64,000 nucleotides of DNA from Solanum dulcamara (GCF_947179165.1 NC_077243.1:11001001-11065000); one strand, 5' to 3'. Counted from the stretch's first letter, positions 10,845 through 23,317 are shown. The notes: generated by a model not told the origin, from the sequence alone. Translations and numbers: made by a program.

Positions 10845-13800
10845 CCCCCCCTCAAGGTGGAGGGGAGCTGTGCGACACCCAACTTGCGAAGAACAGAGAA
10901 GTGTGAAGGACCAGTTAACGGTTTGGTGAAGATATCGGCGAGTTGATGTGAAGACGGAAAAAAAGATAATGAGATCAAGCCAGAAAGGTACTGTTGGCGA
11001 ACGAAATGACAATCTAATTCGACATGCTTGGTTCGTTCGTGAAAAACTGGGTTTTTCATGATGTGGATCGCCGATTGACTGTCGGAATGTAGCAGAACTG
11101 GAAGCGACGGTGAAATGGAGAAATCATCAAGTAAACGGACCAACCAGGTTAGTTCCCCAATAACTCGTCTCATAGATCTATACTCTACTTCAGCGGAGGA
11201 TAAAGAAATTGATGATTGTTTTTTCGACTTCCAACTAATAGGACATCCCCCAAGAGTGATGTAAAACCCACTTACAGATCGACGAGAGTCAGGGCATGAA
11301 CCCAAGTCTGAGTCACAAAAAGCCAAGAGATCGAGTGAAGGTGAACTGGAGAAGAGAAGGCCTTGGCTAGGAGCAAGTGTAAGATATCGAATAACCCGTA
11401 ATCCAGCTAAGAAATGGGGAACACGAGGCTTGCACATGAATTGACTGAGATGATGAACGGCAAAGGACAGATCTGGGCGTGTGTGAGTTAGGAAATTTAA
11501 TTTTCCTAACAGACGTCTGTAAACAGTGGGATCAAGAAGAAAGTCACCTTCATCAGATTTGAGCTTGTGAGTGGGATCCAGAGGAGAGTTGACAGTAGCA
11601 GAGGCCTGATTTTCAAATTCATCCAATAACTCCAAGGTATATTTCTTTTGACACAAAATGATGTTTTGTGGTTCACGAATGACTTCCATGCCCCAAAAAA
11701 AATGAACTTTCCCCAAGTCCTTTACTTTGAATTCAGAGTCCAAAAATTGCTTAAGTGAAGATAGTTCAGTAGGATTGTTTCCTGTCAATAATATGTCATC
11801 AACGTAAACTGCAACCAGAGAGATGAAATCCTTGTCCTTTTTTATAAAACAAAGAGTAATCATTTAAGGAAGAAATATATCCTTTGAAGTTTAAGGCTGC
11901 AGTTAATCTTGAATACCACTGCCTTGATGCCTGTTTGAGGCCATAGAGAGATTTCCTTAATCGACAAACCAAATTAGGATTAAGAGGCTGGATTCCAGGG
12001 GGAAACCTCATGTAAACTTCTTCATTTAACTCACCATGAAGAAAAACGTTGTTTACATCAAGTTGATAAATGGGCCAGTCTTTCTTAACTGCTATAGTAA
12101 ACAAGCATCTGATAGTTGTCATTTTAACAACTGGAGAAAAAGTCTCAGTATAGTCAATTCCCTCTATTTGTGTATCCCCTCTTATCACAAGCCTGGCCTT
12201 GAGTCTTTCTAAACTTCCATCTGACCTGTTTTTGACCTTGTAGACCCACTTGCATGCTAAAGCCTTATGACCCACAGGTAGTTCCATAACATCCCAAGTC
12301 TTGTTGGCAATCAGATCTTCAAATTCAGTGGACATTGCCTGTTGCCAGCCAGGATGTAGTGCTGCTTGTTTATAACTTGAGGGTTCTGTTATGTTTGAAA
12401 TAGAATTGAGTAGATGCTGATTAGTCATAGAAAGGGCTGAGAAGGGTAAAGTTTGAGGATGAACAATTGGGATAAAGCAAGAAGAAGTTAAGTTGGTAAG
12501 GAAAACAACATTGCAATAATAATCTTTAAGATAAGAGGGGGTGTGAGTTGTCCTGCCTGATTTAGTAGTAGAGATTGTAGATAGAATATTTTGTGGAGGT
12601 GGAGGAATATGTGAATGGTGAGGGGTTGATTCTATGGCAGGAGGCGCAATAGGTGAAGGAGTGTTGTCAAGAGGTAGGACAGGTGAAGGAGAAGATTGGT
12701 CAGAAGGAGAGGGTTCTAGGATAGATGGTGAAATAGTAGGAGAAAAGGAAGGAGAATCAGGGAAGAGATCAGGGTGTGAGACATCAGGGTCTGAAAAGGA
12801 TTCTGAGTGTTGATCTAATGATGGAGTGGGGTTAAAAATATGAGAAAATATAGGTGGAGGACTAGAATGAGTAGAGAATGGAAATGAATGTTCATGAAAG
12901 ACTACATTTCTGGAAAATAATTTTTTTTTAGTGTTAAGGTCCATGATTTTATAGCCTTTCTTTCCAGTGGGATAACTAAGAAAACCCCCTTTAATAGCTC
13001 TAGGTTCTAATTTTGATCTATGACTTGGAATAGTTGAAACATATCATAAACAACCAAATGTTCTTAGAAACTCATAGGATGGTGGCTGATTATATAAGAT
13101 TTCATATGGAGTTTTGAATTGTAGGACACTAGAAGGGAATCTGTTTATTAAGCCAGTTGCAGTGAGGAGACAATCTCCCCAAAAAGAAACAGGAACTTTT
13201 GATTGGTACATTAAAGCTCTACAAGTTTCAAGAAGATGTCGATGCTTTCTTTTTACAATTCCGTTTTGTTGAGGTGTTCCTACACATGAAGTCTGATGTA
13301 AAATTCCTTGATTTTTAAAAAATTCAGAAGTGCTATGACTGCTTCCTAATTCTAAGGCATTATCAGACCTAATAATTTTAACTTGAGTTTTGAACTGTCT
13401 TTCTACCATTTTGAGGAAAGTTTTAAGAATGAAGAAAGCATTGCTTTTGGTAGTCAATAAAAAGGTCCAAGTTCCTCTACTATAATTATCTACAATGGTT
13501 AAGAAGTACTTAAATCCATCATAAGTAGCTGTTTTATAGGGTCCCCATGTGTCAATGTGAATGAGTTCGAAAATGGATTTGATTTTAATAGAACTTAATT
13601 TAAAAGGTAATCTTGTTTGTCTTGCTAAAGGACAAATATCACAAGGAAGTTCAGAATGACAATGAATAAAAGCAGAAATTGACTTGATATTTTTCATTGA
13701 TGAATAGGGTAAGTGGCCCAATCTCTTGTACCACAGAGTTACATCAACTTGCTTAGCTACTACTGAATTGGAAAAAGATAAACTAACATCTTTCGTAGGA

Positions 13801-15413
13801 ACTGGAATAACAGAATTAAAAGTAGGAACAACATCATTTTTCTTAAAACTTGGAAAACTAAGAAGGCTATGTTGTTGATGGCTGGACTTAGTGCTGGGAG
13901 ATTTGAGTAGATAGAGACTTCCATGACATTCACCAAGAACCCGAGTCCTCTTCATGGAAGGGGCCTGAAAGACACAATTTGTGGAAGAGAACATTAGATG
14001 ACATTTATATTGCTGACAAAGTCTGTTAACAGACAGAAGATTATAATTAAAATCAGGAACTAAAAGCACATTTTCTAGAATAAGATCTGGTAAAACTTTG
14101 ACACTCCCTTTGTGAGTGACTATTACCTTTTGTGAATTTGATAGATTAACACTTAAAGGTGTAAGAAAAGGAGTTAGATTAAAAAAGATTGAGGAGTCAA
14201 AGGCCATATGTTGGGTTGCCCCTGAGTCAATGATCCAGAAATTGAATTTAATATGAGCAAAACAAGACAGAATATGGTGTAAGGGATTAGTTATACCAGA
14301 GCAGGCTACACTGTTGGCAACAGCTTCTGCTCCTGAACTTGTAGGACCTGATTGGCTAACTTTAACTTATTGCAAAAGATGAACCAATTGACTGAACTGC
14401 TCCTGTGAAAATTGTTGATTGTTCCCTGCATAGTCATTGTGTTTCTCTTCGGCAAACACTGCATTACTATGTGTCAAAGTCTGATTTCTTCTTGTCTTTG
14501 TGAATTTAAAATCTGCAGGGAAACCTACAATCCTATAACACTTGTCGATGCTATGACCAGGTTTCTTGCAATGTGAGCAAGTCAGGTTGTTCTTTCTTGT
14601 ATCAAATTTTCCTTTTCCTTTTTGCTCATAGTTTCCATATTTCTGGTTATACTGATCATAGTTATAAAATTTTTGAATAGGCTGATCATAGGGTGTATAT
14701 TTGTGTTGGTTTATTGCCAAAAAAGAGGATGATTCACTAGGGTACTGTTGATTTACATAAACCGCCCTTTGTTTTTCATCTTGAATTAAGATAGAATAGG
14801 CCACATTCACATTAGGGAGAGGTGAGATAATCAACATATTTCCTCTAACTGATGCATATGAATCATTTAGACCCATTAGAAAATGCATAAGTCTCTCATC
14901 TTGTATAGATTTGGTCAGTTTGTCCTTTCCTCCACAGCTACAATTACATCCACAATTTATGTCAGCATTAAGAGTGTCTAGCTCATCCCAAAGTTTCTTC
15001 AACTTGGTAAAATATGTTGCTATATCATTAGATCCCTGAACTAAATCACTTAGTTCTTTTTGGAGATGGTATAATTTAGCCCCATTTGATTGACCAAACC
15101 TTTCTTCAAGGTCTGTCCATAAAGCTTTAGCAGTTTTTGAGTATATGACACTATCAGAAATTTCTTTTGAAAGTGAATTTAAGAGCCAAGATAACACCAT
15201 GTCATTACACCTGCTCCACAATTTGTGATCTGTGGAATCAATAGCAGGTTCTTTTCATGTGCCATCTATAAAACCTATTTTATTTTTGGCTGATAAAGCA
15301 ATGAGAACTGACCTACGCCAGCCTCCATACCCTTTTCCATCAAAAGTGAAATTCACCAGATTCATACCAGGGAAATCTGATGAATGAAGATAATAGAGAT
15401 GACTGGAACCCAT
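10763..15413 (-). pseudogene. Copia Gag-Pol polyprotein, four disabling lesions
   Basis: Minus strand, one continuous reading frame broken by TGA at 15255-15257 in gag, TAA at 14367-14369 after the gag part, and TGA at 13044-13046 where FGCLCY is usual. An extra base in the A-run (T-run 11838-11843 on plus) then shifts the frame inside reverse transcriptase. Domains in order: gag with a zinc knuckle (CSHCKKPGH), protease DSGATQHM near 14220, GAG-pre-integrase LWYKRLGHL, integrase (HIDTWGP, TPQQNG), reverse transcriptase ([16 protein letters not shown]), RNase H (SSAEVEY, HSDSQSA, TKHVELD, LADIFTKPL). The last frame runs through the purine tract into the LTR. First in-frame ATG is at 15413; the true start may be lost. 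Confidence 0.93.
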
Positions 15414-15578
15414 TAACTTGGATTCATCCACCTTAGCTATCTCAGTTGATTCATCACTTATGATGGAATAAGAATCAAAGGAGTTTTAGCAGAAATTGAA
15501 AATATAAAAAAATAATGAAACTGTGAACAAGAACAGTGAAGAGAAAATCTGAAAAATAGCAGGATCTGAAAATTTGCA

Positions 15579-15593
15579 GAAGCTCTGATACCA
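15579..15593 (-). other. Primer-binding site (initiator Met tRNA)
   Basis: Minus strand TGGTATCAGAGCTTC directly follows the 5' LTR, the standard Copia priming site. Confidence 0.9.
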
Positions 15594-15918
15594 TGTTGGA
15601 AATAAAGCAATAAAATAAAGTAGGTTTGAAATTTTTCTCTCTGTCTTTTCATTATGCAGTGCACGTATATATATACACAACAAAGTCATCTAACCTAACA
15701 AATTTGTACAAGCTAACCTATTAAACTTTGCCACATGTACAATATTATTCCCTATACAATGTGACTAAATAAATGCAAAACTGAAATTAATTTATGTATA
15801 AATTCTAATCCCTATTTTTTTGTATGTTAACAGGTGTCACTTTTTTTGTCCACTTCCTTTTCTCTTTTGTTTCAATGTTCTCTGTAAATCTGAGTTTGTG
15901 GAAGATGAAATTCCAACA
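15594..15918 (-). repeat. 5' LTR of the Copia element
   Basis: 325 bp, TG...CA ends, followed on the minus strand by the primer-binding site. Flanked at 15919-15923 by ATGGT. Confidence 0.95.
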
Positions 15919-15923
15919 ATGGT

Positions 15924-16708
15924 GTTGGCAAAAAACAAGCGTGAAAATAATAAGGACGAAGAAGGCGATGAGAGAATCCTTCTATTTTTGGTAAGCCAAG
16001 CCAAGAATCCTAAACAAAATTTCTATAATTAATTTAGAGTCAAAATTACCATATAATACTCTTTTTTTTTTTATGTTTATTGAAGTATTAATAATATGTG
16101 AATATAGTAAAAGAAATAAGTATTTTTAAAACTGAGCTGACTGTGTAATTTTCTTGTCCACTGTCAGTGGATAGTAGTTAATCTCTAAATTATATATAAA
16201 GAGTTTAAATTCTATATGCACTGTCAACAATATATATACATACATTTAAACAATAAAAATATTTTTTAAAAATAATTGTAAGCAGTTCTCTATAATCAAT
16301 GGTGTATTAATTATGTGGGGCGTGTGTTCGTGTGTACTAAATATTTCTTTCCCCGCTAGTCCATCTATAACAGTTTTTCAATTGATGTTTAAAAGTACTT
16401 AAATATATATATGTGCAATCACTTAGTTTATAAAGTCATATGATGCAATAATTATTTGCTACACACCTCTATAAGTGAGGTTGGGAGTTGAAATCATATA
16501 TTTAATTTTTCTTCATTTTTTCAAATAAAGTTTAAGCCACCACCTTTAATTTAGGCAATGTGCCTTTTAGTGTATGAGACTAGACCCCTATATTACATAC
16601 ATCTATTCTACATTATTATAAGATTACTGAAAGGAAGTAACCTATAATAATTCTATAATTTCCTACTACTAATTAAACAAAAGGAACTAACTAACTAACA
16701 ACAACAAC

Positions 16709-16790
<82 letters not shown>

Positions 16791-17399
16791 TTTCTTCTTA
16801 TTGAAGGCAATTGTCATTTATCCAGTTGAAATGATTAATGTCTTGATAATTGTAATAGATATTAGTAGAAGGTGCTATTTTTAGTAGTAAATGCCATTTC
16901 AATTATTTAATATGTCACGTTATTGGCTTTCCTAAAAGGCTAAAACTAATAGTATTTGAACAGTTTCATAATTGTCTTGTGTGCCTTCTAGTGTTTATTG
17001 TGTTTTTTTCTTCCTTTTTGGTTTATTTTTTCATAATTCTCAAGCCAGACATATTGAAATTCCTGTCTTTTTGTCATCGTAATTCTTTTTATAATTTAAC
17101 CAATTTTATATTAAAACTACTAATAGTGGAGAATGTAACGTATAGTAATAGTCAACCAATCTTAACATTCTTAACAAATAGTGTGAGTGAAATGTAGTTA
17201 ATGGTTCCACTTTTCATAATAGTGTATTCATCTTCTTAATGTGTCGAATTTGTCAATGTATAACAAATATTGATTGCTAACTTGAAAAATAATAATAAAT
17301 ACATGATATAAATAGATAAATTGCACTATAGTACGTTTATTAACAATAGTGAACCGTCTAAATTCAAATTCTTCAAACATACTGTGGACCTCTAAATTT
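15924..17399. other. AT-rich intergenic DNA with a trinucleotide microsatellite
   Basis: No supported gene. It contains the AAT microsatellite at 16710-16790. Short open frames here are random AT-rich frames without family resemblance. Confidence 0.65.
16698..16790. repeat. (ACA)n then (TAA)n microsatellite
   Basis: A few ACA units followed by about 26 TAA units, nearly uninterrupted. Confidence 0.95.
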
Positions 17400-17790
17400 T
17401 ATAGAATTGTACAAGACGAGTTTTATTTCAGCTATGATTTCTTGGAGGTTATTCTATCTAAATCATAATTCATGCCTATATAAAGGGTATTATATTCCTT
17501 TGAAAAAGTATCTCAAAAATTTTACAAATTCATGAAATATTCATAAAAAGATCAAAATATGTCAAACTCTTCTTGATAATCATATACTTCAAGAAGATCC
17601 ACAAATCCTCTGATCTCATGGAGATCAAGTCCAATTCATTCTAGTTCGAAAATACGCCACTAATGACCCTCGAATCATGAAGAAAATCTATGGAAAAAAG
17701 AATCAAGGGATAAACATATTTGTACCCGCACTTTTTTCAATAAAATTATGTTTCTTCATATTTTATATATGATTGATTTATTTTCTATTA
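17400..17790 (+). repeat. Dispersed repeat, one arm of a distant inverted pair
   Basis: Contains CTATATAAAGGG (TATA-like), then GTACCCGCACTTTTTTCAATAAAATTATG. The reverse complement aligns along most of 25620-25868, e.g. ATAATTTTATTGA, GGGTACAAAT, TTTATATA(A/G)GCATGA. Composition and a TATA-like box suggest an LTR fragment, but no full ends were found. Confidence 0.65.
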
Positions 17791-18585
17791 ATTTAAAATT
17801 TATTGCAAACACGTACAAAAGACCCTTAAGTAATTTAATTTTCTAATCTAATCAAATACAGGGAATATCATTAAGTTGATTGAGTGGTCAAAATTATTGA
17901 AAGTTGACTTTAATACATGAATTATCATAAAATTGGATGGTCAAAGGTATTGAAATTGTTAATTAATATGAGGTGAATATTATCACATAAAAGAAACTTA
18001 CAAGTGGGGTGTCATATACAGCAGCAGACACATATTGCTTTTATTGGTGCCACCTATTTTTTGGTGGAAAACTAATTCAAAATGGTAGGAAATCAAGATG
18101 GTTTACAAATTGGTACCTATTTAATAAATAATAGGATTTACATTTGAAATTATATAAGGATAGATTTTTAAATATTACTGATATCAAAATTTATGAGATT
18201 TTAAATAATTTATGTTTTACTCAAAAATTTGAGATAGGTACTGACACTAAAAAATTTAAATATATTATTGTGTATCTTGATCCGATTAAGAAATCTGCTG
18301 AATATGAATCTATAAATTTCAAATATTAAATTTATTTTTGATCTTGGTCATTGTCTTTTATAATTTACTTTTTCTATAATTATTTATTCAATGTCCGACA
18401 TCTTCTTTGAGTTTTGACTAATACTAAAAAAAAAATGAGGTCTGATGTCGGCGAATTAAAATTAAAGTCTAGAAATGTACGGCAAAAACTCCTAATAAAG
18501 TGCAATGTTACATGTCGACCGGAAGAAACTTTCACGGCGCTAAATTCTCCGCCGTAGCCTACTTTTTTAGTTTCCGCATAAGAAT

Positions 18586-18664
18586 CACGTGGTGAAATTG
18601 CTTAGTAGTGAAGTGTGGCAAATTTCTTCCCTCTGTCATTTTCTTCCGAAAATACTTATAAATA
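18586..18664 (+). promoter_or_regulatory. CYP94B copy 1 promoter: G-box and TATA box
   Basis: CACGTG at 18586-18591 and TATAAATA at 18657-18664, about 160 and 90 bp before the ATG. Both are kept in copy 2. G-boxes bind bHLH factors such as MYC2, and jasmonate-inducible CYP94 genes are known MYC2-type targets. That this site acts so is inference. Confidence 0.65.
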
Positions 18665-18749
18665 GAGCCACTTATATACCTCAATAAATCACACCTCCAT
18701 TCACTTCTCTCTCTTCCTCTAAACCCTTAACATTCACTTGGCTAGAAAG

Positions 18750-20243
18750 ATGTTTCTCTCTCTCTTTCTTTTCTTCATTTTAGGGTTTCTTTGCTTTAAC
18801 CTAAAACATCATCTCAAATTCAGAAAATTCACTCCCATCTATGGCCCTTCCTCTTACCCAATCCTTGGATGCCTTATTTCCTTCTACAAAAATCGACATC
18901 GACTATTGGATTGGTACACTCAACTTTTAACTGAGTCCCCTACACAAACCATTCTTGTTCAGCGCTTCGGCGCTCCTCGGACTATAATCACAGCTAATCC
19001 GGATAACGTTGAGTATATTCTCAAAACCAATTTCATAAATTATCCAAAAGGGAAGCCCTTTACGGATATTCTAGGCGATTTTCTCGGGTGTGGGATTTTC
19101 AACGTGGACGGGGAGCTGTGGAGCGCCCAGCGAAAATTGGCTAGCCATGAGTTTAGCACAAATTCGTTGAGGGAATTTACCGTCAAAACTCTCGAAGAAG
19201 TTGTCGAAAGCAGGCTCATTCCATTGCTTCACCAGGCTGCTAAGTCTGGCAAAGTGTTGGATTTGCAAGATGTGCTTAGGCGTTTCGCCTTCGACACTAT
19301 TTGCAAGGTCTCCCTAGGTACTGACCCACACTGCTTGGATGATCTCTCGCACGTGCCAGATTTAGTAGATTCGTTCGACACTGCTTCTCGAGCGTGTGCC
19401 ATGAGAGGGATGGCGCCTGTCTATGCGATTTGGAAAAGCAAAAGAGCGCTCAATTTAGGATCAGAGAAGAAGCTGAAGGAAAACGTGAAACGAGTTCACT
19501 CTTGTATCGATGAGATCATAGAGGAAAAGAAACAAAAGATGGTTACTGAAAATATTGGAGATCACATGAAAAACATGGATCTTCTGTCCAGATTATTAAT
19601 TGCTGGACACGAAGATGAAGTGGTGAGAGATATGGTCATAAGTTTCCTCATTGCGGGAAGAGACACTACTTCTTCCGCATTGACGTGGCTTTTTTGGCTC
19701 ACTACTAATCACCACGACGTCAAAAACGAAATGATTGATGAAATAACGTCGATCAACAATGGCGATAGGCCGCTTGAATTCGATGAATTAAAAGAGATGA
19801 AGTATTTGGCCGCGTGCTTGAATGAATCAATGAGGCTTTATCCACCAGTGGTTTGGGACTCTAAGCACGCGGCTAAAGATGATGTTTTGCCCGACGGAAC
19901 AAGGATTCAAAAGGGCAATAGAGTTACTTATTTCCAGTACGGAATGGGTCGGATGGAGGAAATTTGGGGAAAAGACCGACTCGAATTCAAACCGGACCGT
20001 TGGATAGATGAAAATGGAGAGTTTAAAAGTGTAAGTCCGTATAAGTATCCAGTGTTTCAAGCAGGTCCAAGGGTGTGTTTGGGGAAAGAAATGGCATTCA
20101 CGCAAATGAAGTATGTGTTGGCTTCGGTGCTAAGGCGGTTCGAGATGAAACCGGTGAATGTAGAAAAACCGGTTTATGTGCCTCTTTTGACTGCACACAT
20201 GGCTGGAGGATTTAATGTGAGAATGTATGAGCGTGATATATAG
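18750..20243 (+). CDS. CYP94B: Cytochrome P450, CYP94B subfamily, copy 1 (497 aa, intronless)
   Basis: Membrane-anchored ER monooxygenase. Order: N-terminal hydrophobic anchor (about residues 1-17), proline-containing hinge (YGPSSYP), helix C WSAQRK (W124, R128), helix I AGRDTT (302-307), ExxR as ESMR (359-362), PDRW, and the haem loop FQAGPRVCLGKE with ligand Cys443. The WDSKHAAKDDVLPDGT and PLLTAHMAGG signatures and lack of introns fit CYP94B. Arabidopsis members of that subfamily 12-hydroxylate jasmonoyl-isoleucine and so dampen jasmonate signalling. I chose the ATG at 18750 because it aligns with copy 2; a TTG 12 bp upstream is in frame but is not a usual start. Intact. The exact substrate is inferred; an omega-hydroxylase role on fatty acids, as in CYP94A, is the main alternative. 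Confidence 0.95.
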   Translation: MFLSLFLFFILGFLCFNLKHHLKFRKFTPIYGPSSYPILGCLISFYKNRHRLLDWYTQLLTESPTQTILVQRFGAPRTIITANPDNVEYILKTNFINYPKGKPFTDILGDFLGCGIFNVDGELWSAQRKLASHEFSTNSLREFTVKTLEEVVESRLIPLLHQAAKSGKVLDLQDVLRRFAFDTICKVSLGTDPHCLDDLSHVPDLVDSFDTASRACAMRGMAPVYAIWKSKRALNLGSEKKLKENVKRVHSCIDEIIEEKKQKMVTENIGDHMKNMDLLSRLLIAGHEDEVVRDMVISFLIAGRDTTSSALTWLFWLTTNHHDVKNEMIDEITSINNGDRPLEFDELKEMKYLAACLNESMRLYPPVVWDSKHAAKDDVLPDGTRIQKGNRVTYFQYGMGRMEEIWGKDRLEFKPDRWIDENGEFKSVSPYKYPVFQAGPRVCLGKEMAFTQMKYVLASVLRRFEMKPVNVEKPVYVPLLTAHMAGGFNVRMYERDI

Positions 20244-20774
20244 CTAGTCTAAGGGGAAATGAAAAATACTCCAGTAATGCTCAATTAGCATTTGCTGCTT
20301 GTTATATTTTTTTGCAAATGATAAATCTTGATGAAGGAGTATATAGCTTGAAGCCTACTTGTGCTGTTGTGCATTATGTTTGGGTTAATTAGGAATGATT
20401 GAGGTAATTTCATTGAGGTAGAAATGCTGCATTCTGATGGTTAGACTAGAGTGACGTGGGATATAGTTACTTTCTTACTTATACGGATTTAAACAATTAG
20501 ACAAATTCAAGATAATACCTGGTAAATTAATAATTTCTTTAACATAATATTTTCCTAGACTTAGGACAATGGAAAAAATCACCCATTTCGATAATATAAT
20601 ATATTTTCAGAAGACCCTTATATAAATATATAGTCCCATTAATTTTATAAATTAATAATGATTAAAAAGTAAAAATATATATAACACAATTTAGTGAAAT
20701 ATGATTCTATCGTGTTTTGTTTTTGGTTAAAATTTTAATCTAGTTGAAACACATCTTTAACTATTTTTATTGCA

Positions 20775-21032
20775 TCAAAAGTTTCGGCGTTGTCTTTTCG
20801 AACTGCACCATAAAATTGTGAAGAGTTCTAGATATGATAACTGCTTACTTACGGATAACTGGTTCCAAATGTATTGTACCATCTTCAACTTCATCATCAA
20901 CATTATTTTTTTTTCGATGGTATCCACAATTTCTTCTAAGCTCTTGACCTCTGAATATGTATCATTTTCACTCAGGTAATCCAACAGGTTATTGACGTCC
21001 ATTTTATTGCGATAATCGAGATCACTAATCAT
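20775..21032 (-). pseudogene. Acidic open frame, possibly a DDE transposase remnant
   Basis: An 85-codon minus-strand frame with DLDYRNKMDVNNLLDYLSEN and EVKSLEEIVDTIEKK. Its acidic, helix-like text resembles the C-terminal tail of plant DDE-type transposases, but no catalytic motif is present. Weak recognition; it may be chance. Confidence 0.25.
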
Positions 21033-21253
21033 AATTTCACATTCATGAATAATGTTTTCATAAGTGGGTTCATTAAAAAAATGACGTTTTTTTATGAATT
21101 CTAATTTCTTCTCTATGTCTTGTATATCAATGTTAACCTTTAGTGAACTTAAAAATACTATTTAAATTAATACATATTAATTTATCGATTAAATAATAGC
21201 TCTATAAAATAATAATATTCTATGGTCTCACCTATATTAATTTAGTGATGTTT

Positions 21254-21256
<3 letters not shown>

Positions 21257-21296
<40 letters not shown>
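21257..21296. repeat. (TA)20 microsatellite
   Basis: Uninterrupted TA dinucleotides. Confidence 0.95.
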
Positions 21297-21299
<3 letters not shown>

Positions 21300-22280
21300 G
21301 TTGTGTTGAGATGGCTAAAGCAAAATGTCCATTTTTTTAGCAGTGAATTAGTCGAGGAAGATGTTAGGGTAGGTAGTACTATTTGACTTTCATATATATT
21401 AATTTGGCCAGTTTTGAGTTAGCAGTATCTCCTCCGAAATGGTGGCTTTAAACTTTAATCAATACCCACAAGTCAACATATTCAATTTCAGCGTATTTGA
21501 ACCTCTACATATTTTAAACTTCTCCTGCAAACTATGGCCAGTTTAATTGACCATTTGAACATGTACATAAAATATTTTTATTAAACAGTTTCTACTGAAT
21601 TGATTTTTTATTAACAAATCTACACATGTTCTTAAATATTCATCAGGTAAATAAGTTAATTAATCTTAAATACTGATTTTTTTTGTCAAGGTTCAAACTA
21701 GGGATGGACGTTTGATTTTTTGGTTCGTTTTTATCATCTTTGGTTCAATTCTTCAATTTATAAAAAGTGTCCACCGAATATCGAACCAAACTATCTCGAT
21801 TCGATTTAATTTTTTAAAATAATTTTTTTGGTGTGAATGAAAAATAAAATGAGGACAAAATGAAATTGAAGAACACTTAAAAATTTAAAACCATATTTGT
21901 TTTTGTCAAGAACATTGTGCCTCTAACTATTGCTCGAGGAAAACAAGGACGAAGATTGATTCTTTTACATGACGAACATGGTTTTTAGTAGTGGATAATG
22001 TAAAGACCCGTTAAGTCATTTTGAGAACGAGTTTTCCTCCTTTTATAGAAGACCCTTTTCATAAATTTAAGTTGAAAATTTTGGACCTTTCGATAATTTC
22101 GGTTAATTAGTTGAGGGATAATTTTAGAGAATTAATTTTATTGGTAGTCTAAAGCATTAATTTATTTAATACTTATACCACTTTTCTTATATTTAATAAA
22201 ATAGGTTAGTAGGATTTGTCACTTTTAGCACATGATTAATTTAGAAAAGAAAAAAAAGAAAATAAATAATAATTAATTAA

Positions 22281-22307
22281 ATAAATAAATATATATATAT
22301 ATATATA
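22281..22307. repeat. Short AT microsatellite inside the LTR-like region
   Basis: (AT)n following an AAAT-type run. Confidence 0.7.
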
Positions 22308-23217
22308 ATCTGATGGCATTAAGCCATCAGATGTGAGTAGAAAGCAGGGGCGTGAAAGCGGCGGCGTGAAAGCGAACGAACAAACTGGAAAAAAAAACAT
22401 ACAGGGGAAGAAAAAAAAGATAGGGGAAAAGAAAATAAAGGAGAAGAGAAAATAGGGATTTTCATTCCAAAGCGTTAAGATAATTATTCTCATCCTTTCC
22501 ATTAAATTTTAATGTGATTATTAACATAATTTTAGGGTATATTGGTGGAGAAATAACACTGAAATAAGAAAATATGACCTTAGGGTTCTTCACATAAAAT
22601 CTTGATTTGGGGGTCGAATAACGATCCGTTTTAGCTGAAATTTGACATTTGAGTTTATTTTATCATGAGTGAACATAATCGGAAAGAAAATTTTAGATTT
22701 GACTTCAATGACTCGGGATGACTTTTTGACCCAATTTTTTATCCGAAAATAAATATAGCAATATGGGTGTAATTGGATTCGTATTCTTATAAAGATTATG
22801 TATTTGAACAGATTTTGATCGTTCGGAAGCGTTACGAAAGGCTCAAGTTTTAAAGTGATTATTCAATTTAATTGAGGCAAGTGAATTTCTAAACTTCAGT
22901 TTAAGCTTGTAGATGCTTGTATTTTCGTGTTATGTGTACTGGGAGTAATGAGAATTGGATTGGGTTGTTGACTGTATGATTGCCTTAAAAATAGAGATGA
23001 GGGGTATAAAATGGTGATCTAATGACATGTATTAGTGGAATTGATATGTTGTGATTATGAGTTTATTTTGGACATGTGAAATGACTATGTTGATGTGAGA
23101 TAGGAAAAATTATTGTTGTTGTCATGTTATTATTGTGAATCATATGAACATGAATTGATTGCATTGGTTCTGACATACCATGCTGAGACTGAAAATGATA
23201 TGAAACAAAGGGGTCGG

Positions 23218-23317
23218 GCCACACGCTCCGTGGCAGGTATTATGAAAAAAAAGGGTAGAGCCACACGCTCCGTGGCAGAATATGTATATTGAGGGGACGG
23301 GCCACACGCGTTGTGGC
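23218..23317. repeat. Three tandem hairpin repeats, spacing 41-42 bp
   Basis: GCCACACGCTCCGTGGC at 23218-23234 and 23260-23276, and GCCACACGCGTTGTGGC at 23301-23317. Each can fold as a GCCAC/GTGGC stem. They lie inside the LTR-like region. Confidence 0.9.

Larger units (their letters stand above)
10519..15918 (-). mobile_element. Near-complete Ty1/Copia retrotransposon
   Basis: Two LTRs of about 325 bp (10519-10844 and 15594-15918) lie in direct orientation, start TGTTGGAA, end TTCCAACA, and are flanked by the identical target duplication ATGGT (10514-10518 and 15919-15923). On the minus strand the primer-binding site TGGTATCAGAGC abuts the LTR at 15593. A purine tract (TTGAGGGGGGG) abuts the other LTR at 10845. 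Gag, protease, integrase, reverse transcriptase and RNase H are all present in Copia order. By eye the LTRs differ by three substitutions and one T-run indel, so insertion is recent. Confidence 0.97.
17873..20400 (+). repeat. Tandem duplication unit 1 (CYP94B gene plus flanks)
   Basis: About 0.87 kb upstream (from TTGAGTGGTCAAAATT), the whole coding region, and about 150 bp downstream match 26457-28946. Coding similarity is far higher than flank similarity. Further matches extend downstream in pieces (21340-21425 with 29040-29150; 24300-25340 with 29360-31310). Confidence 0.9.
20401..21998. other. Intergenic 3' flank of CYP94B copy 1
   Basis: AT-rich. It holds a (TA)20 tract, a possible transposase scrap (20775-21032), and a short block (21340-21425) homologous to 29040-29150. 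Nothing else supported. Confidence 0.6.

Noticed and set aside
18738..18749. TTG start giving four extra residues for CYP94B copy 1
   Set aside because: Copy 2 has only the ATG equivalent to 18750, and the leader in both copies ends at that ATG.
19071..20105. Minus-strand open frames inside CYP94B copy 1 (and the same in copy 2)
   Set aside because: They are antisense shadows of the P450 reading frame, present in both copies only because the genes are duplicates.
23218..23317. CRISPR-like array
   Set aside because: Three palindromic repeats with unequal, related spacers in a plant LTR; nothing prokaryotic in the window.
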